Shown here piece by piece: positions 11,568-22,600 of a stretch of DNA of 64,000 nucleotides. The stretch is from Pseudoips prasinana. Lineage: Eukaryota > Arthropoda > Insecta > Lepidoptera > Nolidae. The number at the start of each line of letters is the position of its first letter. Position 1 is the first letter of the stretch. The notes beneath the pieces were generated by a model. It saw nothing but the letters and a program-made list of their open reading frames with translations, did not search any database and was not told the origin of the DNA. The stretch spans positions 7,698,001 to 7,762,000 of the forward strand of contig OX621241.1 of the NCBI GenBank assembly GCA_951640165.1, given 5' to 3'. A program made the translations under genes and the position numbers.

Positions 11568-11962
11568 ACAGATGATGATGATGTCCTCCCGGCCGAATTT
11601 CGACCACGGCGGCCAGTCTCAATGGAGATTAGCCAATTGCGCAGGACATATTATGGTTCACAAGTATGTGGACCAACATAGGGGACACTTTCTGGGGAAC
11701 ACTTTCTATTCCATCACTCTCATGATCCGATGGGACGACTAGCAACACGACCGGAAAGAGGTCAGGTACAGGACCGACGGTTTGACGTGCACTCCGAGGC
11801 ACGGGGTATAATACCGCCAACTCCCAGACTTCGGGCTGATACTGAGAATTTTCTTTTTTACGGAAAAATCCCAAAATCACTTTTTGGCCCGACCCGGGAT
11901 TAGAACCCAGGACCTCATTGTCTGCGGTTGAACACGCTACCGCTAGACCAACGAGGTAGTGG
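11568..11962 (-). repeat. SINE family A, full-length copy
   Basis: Read on the minus strand it has a tRNA-like head (box A TGGTCTAGCGGTAGCGTG, box B GGTTCTAATCCC), then 'gggccaaaaagtgattttgg', a central region, and the end 'gccgaaattcggccggg' followed by (ATC)n. Other copies: 622-770, 9238-9455, 12893-13215, 26409-26498, 27465-27690, 28086-28462 and 58045-58550. Overlapping open frames are products of the repeat. Confidence 0.85.
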
Positions 11963-12204
11963 CAACCTGAATTTAGGGCCATAAACCAACAACTTAAGCA
12001 CATTCTAGAAAGCTATAAGGAGTACTAAACCAGCTTATTACAAACACTTATCACGTTATACTCGACCAAAGATTAGGCTACGATAGCCACGGATGGCTAC
12101 CTAATAGCCTCTTGGGTCGACCTTAATATAAACACTTATAAGTTTGTATTAGGGTGCCAGTATTTACTGACAGCTACTGAAACTTGAACGTAACATCTAA
12201 AATA
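11963..12204. other. Intergenic DNA, nothing recognised
   Basis: No gene or repeat recognised. Confidence 0.35.
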
Positions 12205-12340
12205 TATACGGCACATCCAGCTACCACCATCTGTCAAATTTCTTTTATATATTTTCAACTTTATCACAATAGGATAAGGTTCACATTCAATTAGGGAAAT
12301 TTGTGAGATTGGGTTAGCTTGATGTGCTGGCGTCTGTACA
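12205..12340. mobile_element. MITE, diverged copy of a 143-bp family
   Basis: The right end 'gcttgatgtgctggcgtctg' matches the inverted-repeat end of 30065-30207 and 32531-32673. The left arm (gcacatccagctacc) and the interior (actttatcacaata, aaggttcac, tcaatt) also match. The left terminus is degraded. Confidence 0.7.
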
Positions 12341-12563
12341 TATACGCAACGTGTAGACATGAACATGAATGTCAGAATTCAGAATTGAATTTGTAATAAT
12401 GTTTGATGATACGACGTCCGGGTACTGTCGACTGCTATTAGTCGTTAACGAGAGACGGTGCTGACGGTTTTGGAATATATGTTTTGTGTATATATACGTA
12501 ATGTTATGCATTATATAATGGCAATGTACTTCTTAACGTTTTTCATAAATTCTCTATATATAT

Positions 12564-12645
12564 TATATATATGGCCTTTGCGTCTGTTACAGACGATTTA
12601 CGGCGCATTGTCTGAGAGACATTTCTTTTGGTCGCTAAACAAACC
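12564..12645 (+). repeat. Dispersed repeat with CGTCTGT/ACAGACG hairpin
   Basis: 'ggcctttgcgtctgttacag' and 'acgatttacggcgcattgtc', then 'ctaaacaaacc'. The same block occurs reversed at 42743-42826. The 15-mer CGTCTGTTACAGACG is an inverted repeat with a one-base loop. Confidence 0.7.
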
Positions 12646-12892
12646 GATGCGAGAGCCACATAGCCTACCGCAGGCCTAACAAGAGAAGTTTGCGGTGGTT
12701 GGTGCCGAGCCGCTTTCATGTCGCTTCTGTCTCTTATCAGCAAGTACTCCGAACCAGGTTTCATCACAGATCTTACGTCTTTATTTATTTAATGTCGCCC
12801 ACAGCGTATAAATTAATTAATCACGTAATTTTTTGAGTAAGTAAGTTCTCATCTATACATACCAATTACGGGTTATCACGACTTATATAATA

Positions 12893-13215
12893 ATGATGAT
12901 GTCTTCCCGGCCGAATTTCGGCCACGGCGGCCATTCTCAATGGAGTTTAGCCAATTGCGCAGGACATATTATAGTGCACAAGTGTGTGCGCAAGCACAGG
13001 GGCACTTTCTATTCCGATTAGGCACAGGACCGACGGCTTTACGTGCTCTCCGAGGCACGGGGGTGTATTACCGCCAACTTCCAGACTTCGGGCTGATACT
13101 GAGAAATTTCTTTTTACGGATAATTCCCAAAATCACTTTTTGGCCCGACCCGGGATTTGAACCCAGGACCTCATTTTCTGCGGTTGAACACGCTACCGCT
13201 AGACCAACGAGGCAG
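12893..13215 (-). repeat. SINE family A with internal deletion
   Basis: Same tail and tRNA head as 11568-11962, but the central block containing 'catgatccgatgggacg' is missing. Confidence 0.8.
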
Positions 13216-13287
13216 TATAATAATATATAAATGCTATACTATACTACGAGCAATTTTCAATTTTGTACAAATAAAACATTTAACTTG

Positions 13288-13440
13288 AGGTTGCCTGTTG
13301 GTGTGGTTGGTACATGCTTGCCTTTCACGCCGCAGGTCGTGGGTTCGATTTTCACTCATGACAGATACATATATATGTGTGAGTTATCTAGTTTCAATAG
13401 TACAAGCTCTGCTTAGTTTGGGATCAGATATATAAGTATA
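13288..13440 (+). repeat. tRNA-derived SINE (family B)
   Basis: 'ttgcctgttggtgtggttgg' and 'cgtgggttcgattttcactc', then 'acaagctctgcttagtttgg'. Truncated in the body. Confidence 0.7.
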
Positions 13441-14310
13441 GTTCAGAATAACACATATGCCATCATTTATAAAGATTATGTGTGAATTGTCCAAAATTGG
13501 TTGGTATTACGATAAGTGTTAAGTAAGTAGGAAACAATTTTGTCAACTGCGAGTGTCTGCCTTAAATTATACTACATAAAATCCCGAGACAATATATCCA
13601 TCTTTTAAGGTTGGCTCACTATAATCCTTTTTTACCCTAAACAAATTTGTTCCAATATCATGCAATACTTGCGAAGATGTTTTATAAACATTAAATTCAT
13701 CCTTATCCAAATAAATACGTTATTCATCACAAGTATTTAATGCAAAACCAAATTTCCATTTACATCATTCGATTTCAATGATTATCTTAAGAGATATCGC
13801 AGTATTAAAATAACATCGTAGGTAAATAATTATCAAGTGTTGCGCGTGCATTGATGATGTGGAAGTCCGGCGGGCACTGATGAGAGGAAAATACCCCAGT
13901 TATTGAAAATATTTTTACCTTCTACGTAAACAAAGTCGCGGGTTAAAATTACTGTCAGCCCAAAGTTGAAATTCCACGCCGACGAAGTCGCGGACATAAG
14001 CTACCACTTAATAATAATAACAGTAGTTACCTTCTTAAAACAATGTTGCCAAAACCACGATTTGAGAGAGTTACCTTGAACCTTCAATTAGACTCCAACC
14101 ACAATTAAATGATCCACATACTATTAGAGCTCGAAGTGTTACGCGAATATGATATTCCGTTCAAAAGCATGGCTTTTGTTTGGTATTTCAGCAATCCCTG
14201 TTTGATCGCAATTCTATGGTATGTGAGTAATGTACCGACATATAATTATTTTATGTCGGTCCATTGCTTATATGTCAGTACTTCGCGTTCATAATATTAT
14301 TATTTAATAA
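13441..14310. other. Intergenic DNA, nothing recognised
   Basis: AT-rich; the frame at 14109-14294 has no recognisable domain. Confidence 0.4.
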
Positions 14311-14565
14311 TTAGCTGTGCCTCGCGGTTTTACCCGCGTTAGATTTTATAAATTAAAGCAGCTCCTCCCCCGTAGGTGATAGCGTGATAATATGTAGCCT
14401 ATATGTTGACTCGACCTCGAGTAATATTCATGCAAAATTTGAAGTAAATCCATGCAGTACTTTTTAAGCTTACCCCGGACATACATACAGACAATCAGAC
14501 AAACAGACAAAAATTCTAAAATCTATATTTTTGGCTTCTATATCGACTGTAGATCACGCACCAAG
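14311..14565 (-). repeat. Helitron-like / dispersed repeat copy
   Basis: Begins 'ttagctgtgcctcgcggttt' and 'tacccgcgtt', the reverse of the 'aaccgcgggcacagctag' terminus seen elsewhere. Includes '(agac)n'-type 'cagacaatcagacaaacag'. Confidence 0.5.
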
Positions 14566-14655
14566 TATCCTTTAAAAAAAATATTCAATTTACAGTTTTG
14601 AATTTCTTACGATTTTATTATATGTATAGATAATCCTTCCTAATGTTATAATTCA

Positions 14656-14841
14656 TCACACTAATATTATAAAGGCGAAAGTTTGTGGGAGTGTGAGTGT
14701 GAATGTTTGTTACTACTTCACTGCTAAACGGCAGGAGCGATTTTAATAAAATTTGGTATGGAGTTATCTGACACCTTGGATTGACACATAGGCTCTAATT
14801 TATAAAGTCTAACGGGGGTAAAACCGCGGGCCATAGCTAGT
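14656..14841 (+). repeat. Helitron-like 'aatattataaaggcgaaag' repeat
   Basis: Starts 'cacactaatattataaaggc' and ends 'aaaccgcgggccatagctag'. Other copies: 22081-22263 (+), 22716-22826 (-), 29225-29337 (-), 35371-35460 (+, partial) and 46791-46966 (-). The conserved 3' end with CTAG fits Helitron-type elements, but this is inference. Confidence 0.6.
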
Positions 14842-14854
14842 GTCAAATAATCCT

Positions 14855-15060
14855 TACTACTACCGATATTATAAACGCGATGTATGGATGTTTGTTACTT
14901 TTCCACGCAAAACTATTGAATGGATTTTGATGAAACATTACAATAATATAGCTTAGACATCTGAATAACACTAAGGCTATAATTTATACATATTTTCTGA
15001 ATTGTTCAAAATATATCGAAAACGAGCGAGCGAGCGAGCTATTCTGGCTTGCGCTGAAAA
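14855..15060 (+). repeat. Diverged Helitron-like repeat
   Basis: 'actaccgatattataaacgc', 'ccacgcaaaactattgaatg' and 'atagcttagacatctgaata' are distant matches to 506-622 and 63666-63775. Ends near a short (gagc)n run. Confidence 0.45.
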
Positions 15061-15177
15061 TACCGTTTTGCAAAAAAGAGTTGAACGTATATAATGTATA
15101 ATGAAAATGTTTTAATGTGTAAGCCACTATTGCCAATATAGTTAACAAAAAACATAATAAAAATTGATAACTTACTT

Positions 15178-15418
15178 CTAATGCACATTTCGTAGTAATA
15201 AATTGATCCTGATATCAAAATAAATACATATATCGCTTCTTTTATTTAAATTATATAAACTTCCATCTGTACATATGTATTTATTTTGATATAACGATAA
15301 ATTTATTACTACGAAATGTGCATTCATTTCGTAGTAATAAATTGATCCTTATATCAAAATAAATACATATATCGCTTCTTTTATTTAAAGTATATAAACT
15401 TCCATCTGTACATATATC
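15178..15418. repeat. Compound inverted and direct repeat
   Basis: An arm at about 15180-15230 ('aatgcacatttcgtagtaat'...) recurs inverted at about 15275-15325, and then most of the same ~90 bp recurs directly at about 15327-15415. Three copies of one segment thus lie head-to-tail and head-to-head. Confidence 0.8.
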
Positions 15419-15436
15419 CTCACAAACTATTGCCGG

Positions 15437-15690
15437 GCACCGTAGCCTAGTTGGTAGTGCTCCTGCCTATGAAGGTGGTGGTCCTGTGTTCGAATTCCGG
15501 TACGTGCAAATATTTGTGTGATGAGCACGAATATTTGTTTCTGAGTCATGGATGTTTTCTATGTATATAAGTATTTATCTATCTATATAAGTATGTATAT
15601 CGTCGCCTGGTACCCATAGTACAAGCTTTGCTTAGTTTGGGGCTAGGATGATCTGTGTGACACTGTCGCTAGATATTATTATTATTATTT
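15437..15690 (+). repeat. tRNA-derived SINE (family C)
   Basis: The head 'ccgtagcctagttggtagtg' (A box) and 'gtgttcgaattccgg' (B box), a body with 'tgatgagcacgaatatttgt', and the tail 'ggggctaggatgatctgtgt' followed by (ATT)n. Further copies at 33225-33465 (-) and 47218-47470 (+). Confidence 0.8.
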
Positions 15691-16515
15691 ATAATACCTA
15701 TTAGGGAGATCATCATGAAAAATACTTAGTAATTTCATTGGCTAGTCTTCGTTGAGATCTACTAATGTATTATATTATTTTATTGAATTATTTATTATTA
15801 TTAATTTGTTTTTGTTTCTAAGTCTTGAATTCTTGATATTTAATTACTGTTGTTTCAATATTTCGTTGAGCTGTTTATTGTTTGTATGATTTTCAATTAA
15901 GTTCTGAACATAATTTTAACTTGTTATCTATCTGTTAATGATGAGAAAGATAATTATGCTGAACAATAAACATATTTTTTTTCAACACCTACATACCTAT
16001 GTCCTTAAACAAAAATTTGAACACCTTGTGGTATATCACAGTGCACATTTTTTTTTTCTAATCCAGTTTTACGGCTCTGGCTTCTTCGGCCTTATGAGCC
16101 TTCCGTAAAATATATTGTTATTTTATTTATTTTCGTCATGTCAAGGTAAGTCCGTCACAGTCAAGTCATACGTAGTCCTTGTCGTACCCCAGTAAAGCAG
16201 TGGAGACTTTACTAGAGGCTTATATGGAGTTTTAGATTCAACACAGAAAATCGCAATTCTCGACAATATGGCACTTTCCACCACTTGTGTACGTTATCCA
16301 TAATGTTATGTCTAAAAATCCACCATATTTACACATAAAAACTTGAATTTACACCAGTTTCTGAAAATGAAACAATGCCTTGATGCGTCTTTTTCCGCGG
16401 TGGCGCCAAAACTCCCACAGTGCACATGTATTACAATGTTACCACCACTTATAACCTGTGTTATACAAATAAACGATTTGATTTGAAATAGTAACTATAT
16501 AAATTGAATATATGT
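15691..16515. other. Intergenic DNA upstream of the Dpr-like gene
   Basis: AT-rich with no recognised repeat or promoter motif. The gene's 5' untranslated exons may lie here or outside the window; I cannot place them. Confidence 0.35.
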
Positions 16516-16529
16516 GTCTATTGTTACAG
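16516..16529 (+). promoter_or_regulatory. Probable splice acceptor before the start codon
   Basis: A pyrimidine-rich 'gtctattgttacag' ends 22 bases before the ATG at 16552, so the first coding exon is probably preceded by a 5'UTR intron. Inference from consensus only. Confidence 0.4.
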
Positions 16530-16551
16530 AGTCAATGAGGATGTAGGAGCG

Positions 16552-16612
16552 ATGTGCGCGCCGGCCACTGCGGCGCTATTGCTCGCCGCCCTAGCTGCTT
16601 TACCCTGTCGAG
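16552..16612 (+). CDS. Exon 1: signal peptide of Dpr-like protein
   Basis: ATG at 16552 begins 20 codons plus one base. The residues are a short polar start and then an Ala/Leu-rich core (AALLLAALAAL) ending PCR, a convincing signal peptide. The donor is G|GTAACA at 16613, phase 1. This ATG is preferred because no in-frame ATG lies upstream before a probable acceptor at 16528-16529. It joins exon 2 exactly in phase (G plus GA gives Gly21). Confidence 0.8.
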
Positions 16613-19600
16613 GTAACACTTATAAGTACAGATTAGATAGCGCGTTTGGCGCAGTAGTTATTGTAATCTCCTCGCAGCTACGTTTCACGGGTTCTTCAGT
16701 TCTGTGGCCCCATAAACAGTTGTTCTGTATCTCGATAATCCGTTAGATTGTATGTTTGTGATGTCCCTCGTGATGAAAGGATTTACTTAATGAAATATTG
16801 TAGGAATACCGATCCCAGATTTCGGCTACGGCGATAATTCTCGTCGGAGTATATCCAGTAATTGTCCATGACTTATTATTATACTTAGTACACGTCAGCG
16901 GGTAAGATATATTCTGACACGACTCAAGAGGGATCACGCAAAAAAATATTATATTATAATCTTCAATGGATTTATTATTGAAGGATTATTCTTGTAAGTT
17001 AAATCCTAACGACACTTTTCAATCCAGGACTTCAACCTATATATGTAGGTATATGATTGAAGACGCTATGGCGAGAAGAGCAAGGCCTGACTTAACAATA
17101 GAAATTCTCAATTCCAACTAAAACACCAAAAACGTTCAATAACTGAAAGACTATAAGGCATACTGCACAAAATATTATTTATAAAGCAGAAGCGGCCGGT
17201 AACACGCTGCACCTATATTTGTTTACTGTTACCTTTACTTGAATGTTTTTGAAATCCATCAAATCGTTAAAAGATATTTGTAGAACTCTGACAGACCGGA
17301 ATACCTAGGAGGTTTCCTGCTCTGCTATCTTGTAAATATCAGCATGTATTAGTGAAAATAAAACTATCCAGATAACTATATTTCGGTTAAAAATAACTGA
17401 TTGTACCCATTCACAAGTTTGAGCCCTATAAGCCACATAGAAGGACTCAGGTGGGCTTCAAATTGATTGCCTCTTAAATTTAAGTACGGGTACATTTTGA
17501 ATAAAACGCCCATTAATAATCTCTGTATTGGAATGGACTTTACGAAAAAGTAATTTATAGACATAAAGCATACCCAAAGTCAGAATAACTATATCCGCGT
17601 TGACCAAATATTTGTCATGTGCGGGAATGGAATCCAAAACACGAGGAGGGAATGGAAGATAGAAACGACCTTAACCACTGTGCCATACCTGAAGGCATTA
17701 GTTAGAATATACAAGATAAAAGAAAAGCTTCTTAACTTTTTAACGAACTTCACTGAAGGGAAAGGAGAAATAATATAAATAAATCACAAAATTAAATTCA
17801 ATAATGTTTAGAACAATAAACTGTAGTCAAAGTCCAAGAAACTTCATGTTCAATTTTATTTCAGACGAATTCCATCCATCAAACCTCAAACCATTTCAAA
17901 CTTTCCACAAAATTGTTTAGATTTTCTGACTCTTAAGTTTTTGAGGCATCCAAGCTCCTGTTTCTGGCAAGTATTTCGTTCAAAATTATTTTCTTTGCAA
18001 CGCACAAATTAAATTGCAAATTCTCAAGAGCTTTCAACTTGTATTCCTAAGTGCCCCTTATTATATTTTAATTCCTAGAGAGATTTTAAATAAACTGCGC
18101 CGGAAGCTCTCTTGACGAGGAATTACTTGGGATCCTTAGAAACGAGCCAGAATTCAATTACATTATCACGAAGCTGAAAGATTTTACTCATGTTAAAGTA
18201 AATATTGAGATTCTCTCTGTATTAAATCATCACATATGAACAGAAGAATAAGGTTCAGTACATAGATGTAACCGAAATATAAGATCACAAATATTAAATG
18301 TTGAGCAAATGATGGTAATAATGATAAGGCAGGTATTTGCGACTGGGAGATCTAGAATTCTATTGCTGCACGGAACAATATTTGTGCTTTTTTTATATAT
18401 ATATATTTTAGCATGGCAAACAAGGAAGCAGGTCACATAAAGGTAAGTGAACACCGCCGCCCATGGACACTAGCAACACCAGAGAGGCTGCAAGTGCGTT
18501 GCCGGCATTTAAGGAAGGAATAGGCTCACTTCTTGAAGGTTGCCATGTCATTGAAAATACAAATTACAAATACACATGAAAATACAAATATAAGCACGCG
18601 AAAAAAGTTTCTTGTGAAACATACGAGGGTAGACGACCGTTCATCCAGGTGATGTGGATAAAAGTTAAACTTCTGGCTAGAGGAATAGGATGTGCACTAT
18701 TGGTAGAGACATGTAGAACGAATTATATATTGTAGACTTGTTTTGTCAAATAGTTGACGAATTAGCTGCTGTGTGTCGGAGATCACGGTAAGCCTGGAAA
18801 CTAGGTCTCGGTTGTCATGAGAACAACAATGACAATCGTTGCATGAAACCACAACCTTATACATGACACGCTGAACTACACAACCAGTAACTGATATGGT
18901 ATGACTATATAGTTGTATGGTGATGTCGTTATATAATATCATAACAAATATGTATATACAAATGTAGTATATTAGTTATCTAATTATATGGTAACGCCCT
19001 ATTATAGAGCTATAAAAAGGTTACAACTAGCTGTAATATGATAGGTGGGAGCTGACGGTAATAGACATACGTACGAGCGATAAATTATTCCCTTTTACGC
19101 CTATAAAACAGTTGAAATTAGTTTTTTTTAGTAATGAGGATAACAAATATGAATTTCTAAATTTGTCGTGACAATATTAACATATAATTTATTTGTGGTA
19201 TGACTGCCTTATTCGGTTATTACTACCGTATTAACTAAAGTAAAAGGTGGTGTTTGTGCTATGTTTTTAAATCGTAATTATAGTTATTCAATAAGTCTCT
19301 GACATGACTAACCAAATGTTGCCTAATGAATACAGCTCAGACCGTGACTTTGAAAGATGGACTCACTCGGAACCACAACCACATTGATTATTGGACTTCC
19401 TATCAACATCTTCACCGGACTGATTAGGGTAACAACTTTATTAGCAACTCAATACTGTTATATTAAAACTTCATCAGAATTCCAATCTTAAAGAATCGTG
19501 TGTATCACTTCCATTCCATTTCTTATAAACGAATAGAAAGTGGTTTACCTTCAAACGAAAGGTTTCTTCGAGGCAGACCCAAATTTATCGAGCCTAAAAT

Positions 19601-22600
19601 CTACATTTTCATTTACAGGAACCGACGCCGATGTCGCCTCAAGGATATTGAACGAAACTAACAATTTTCAAGAAACTGGTTCCCAACCAACAATAAACAA
19701 ACTCTATCAAATGTTACACATGAACTCCGAACTACATAATCAAAGTAAACTTGAAGGAAACTTTAATTACTCTAGTGTTAACTTAACGCATAGTTTTAAT
19801 GTATACAACAATCTTAATTATCCTACAAGTACAGATAAGATAGATAAGAATCGTGTTAAATGTTGTGTAAAAGTTGATACCATCAATAAAAGCCAAGGTA
19901 ATTTAACGAATGAAGGTGCTAATGTTATCGTAAACGAAGACAGCAAAAGAAATAGGCAAAGAAGGGTTGTGAATGTAATAAGGACTGAAATTGAAGTAAC
20001 CACGGGAGATACAAAGAGATACATAGAGCCGACAGCTGTTACGTTAATATCGAGCCAGTCACCAGTTATAATGGAGAGGAAACGAAAACCAGGTGAAACT
20101 GGCTCCAGTGCCCCGTTACTGAACTATATATTTGATGCTTATTCAAATATACACGCACATCACAACAAGAATGAAAAGTAAGCATCACATTTATTTATGT
20201 AAGCATCATCATCATCATCATCATGTATTTATGTAAGCGCTTTAATACAACTAATATTTTTTTTTTCTATCTGTTATTTTAAACTTTTACATTTTGAGCC
20301 CTAAAACAATTTGTACTGTTACAGATCGCTTTACTAACAAGTTCCTTTATCCAGAATAATACCTAATATAATTTAGTAGTTCTTGAATCGTATTTTGTTG
20401 TGCTTGTCCTAAATACAAAGCGCTATTTATCAAAATGTTTATGTTTACAAAAGAACTGATGAACGGTAATGTCTGGCCAGTACCTTTAGTAACAAACGTT
20501 GTTTGCAAAAGCGACGTAATGGGTTCACATAATGAGACCACGAAATAAATTCAATTTTGTTGACTTTATTCAATTTCGCTGAGAATTCAAACTGTTGCGA
20601 TGAATAATATGAAAATTTAACATTCTAATAACTTTACGAAAACAAAATCTTAAGAGGCACACCTAAAAACATTTCGATTGAAAGAAAACTTCTGAATATA
20701 ATTTTGTTCCATTTGTCTTTCCTATTTCGTAAAAATTTGGCCGCATTTGAAATAACTCAGTATAATTCCTCAAACGGATTTAAAACAAACAGTTAAAAGT
20801 AATAAAGTTTTGAAGCACCTTTATGATTTCTGAGATAAACTTTGAAGTTCCACAGATGAATATTTGGATTTGAAATGCCATTAATTGCAAACAAATTTTG
20901 TATAATCAGGGTTGGAAGTGGGACCGGGAACAGCATTTATGCAGCAGCCGCTCCAGAGATAGAAGCTTTGGTGGGGTCAACCGCTAATTTAGACTGCAAA
21001 GTTGATGCCCTTCATGATAAACTGGTAATAAGTATGTTTCTTGTAACACATTAATAATAATGCTTTTGTTGTTAGACTGTTTCTCATCATCGAGGTTTTT
21101 ATTATTGTTTTTTTTTTGCTCTTAATTCAAATCTGAGAAATCATAATTATCTTCGGCACAACACAATCTACATATTATATATATGGATTCTTTCTCACCG
21201 GCCAGCAAAACCTAATGATTTGTCAATTTTGAGTTTATTATTCACCTATTAAATATACGTATCATTCATGTAACGTGTTTTATTATGCAGTAATATATTG
21301 TTGTATAGGTTTCATGGGTCCGTCGGAAAAACGCTGAAACGCCAATGGAGCTATTAACAACGGGAACTCAACAATACACTGCAGACGACAGGTAATGAAA
21401 AACTAAGGAAACTTGCTTATTGCGCTTAATTATGCTTTCAAGTTTTATAAACTTTTAATGTTCAGCTCTTGAATAAACTTCGTCCTTCCTGACAGGATGA
21501 GCTGAGTTTCATACAATTTTAAACTGTGCAGAGTGATATATGATGCGAAATTCCACTATATTTTCCCGGATATTATGTTTTTGCAAGTTTTCAACTGTTG
21601 AGTAACGACTTGCTGACTTGACTTGAGTTGGTGCCAAGATCAAATTATGGGAAGTAAACTGTTCGGTTTAAAATTGAGAAACTATAAAGATGGAATATAA
21701 TATAAAATAAACTTTCTAGATTCGTAAATTAAGTTTCTTACGCAATTTAATACGAATATATTCAATTTATTAATAATTAATTATATATATATATATATAC
21801 ACGTCCTGTAATATAATTGCCCAATAAAGTGGGCCTTAAAATATTACATACATCCGTTGACTAATGCCTGTTTCCCAGAGAGATAGGCAGAGAACGGATT
21901 TCCATTTGTCACGATCTTATCACACCTCTTTTGCCTCGTTTACTGTTATTATATTCTTCATATTTATGCTTGCCGGTTTAGAGTACTTCTGACCTGGCTT
22001 TTCTTGAGAACGTGGCCGATTTGGAAATATCACATAACTGTCTCATAATAAGTTTAAAAGAATTTTGACAAGTTTTAGTAATCACACTAATATTATAAAG
22101 ACGAAAGTTTGTGAGTGTGTGACTGTGTGAGCGTGTATGTTTGTTACTTCTTCACGGCTGGGGCGATTTGAATAAAATTTGGTATGGAGTTAGCTGATAC
22201 CCTGGATTAAAACATATAATTTATGAAGTTTAACGCGGGTAAAACCGCTGGGCACAAATAGTTTAATAAGAACCTGTATAAATATTGAAGCAACTAACTG
22301 CACTGCAGCATGATAAAGCAAAGTATGATAAAGAATCGTTTGCACATAATATTAGTGGAACAACTCAAAACTACATATACATAAATTTCCAATTATTTAA
22401 TAGCCTTTAGTTATACCACCTACTATGTCTGTGTTTACCATCAGTAAATATTAGACTAGCAACGAAGCATGTTACGGTTCAACCGCAAAGTATCCTCGAT
22501 AAGAAGAGCCTCTTAAAAACTATGACTCACGTTCTTATCGCAAGGCTGCAGTAGTCCCTGTCAGCTTAACTAAAAATAAATATAAATTACTCTATGGCCA

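Larger units (their letters stand above)
16613..19618 (+). other. Intron 1 of the Dpr-like gene
   Basis: 3.0 kb, phase 1. Contains a reversed SINE-like head at about 17575-17690 and a dispersed repeat at 18435-18545. No other coding exon is recognised in it; an alternative exon cannot be excluded. Confidence 0.65.

Noticed and set aside
11880..11960. tRNA gene in the SINE heads
   Set aside because: A and B boxes are present but the stems do not complete a cloverleaf and the same sequence recurs many times attached to a SINE body.
11629..12003. 124-codon minus-strand frame
   Set aside because: It reads through the tRNA-like head and body of a SINE family A copy; the same peptide appears at 28165-28476 from another copy. 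Repeat by-product, not a gene.
16504..16746. 80-codon frame over exon 1 as a single-exon gene
   Set aside because: The upstream start is TTG, and a consensus donor follows the signal peptide at 16613; the region beyond it is intron-like.
19818..20024. Minus-strand frame opposite exon 2
   Set aside because: Shadow of the exon; hydrophobic bias comes from the antisense of Asn/Lys codons.
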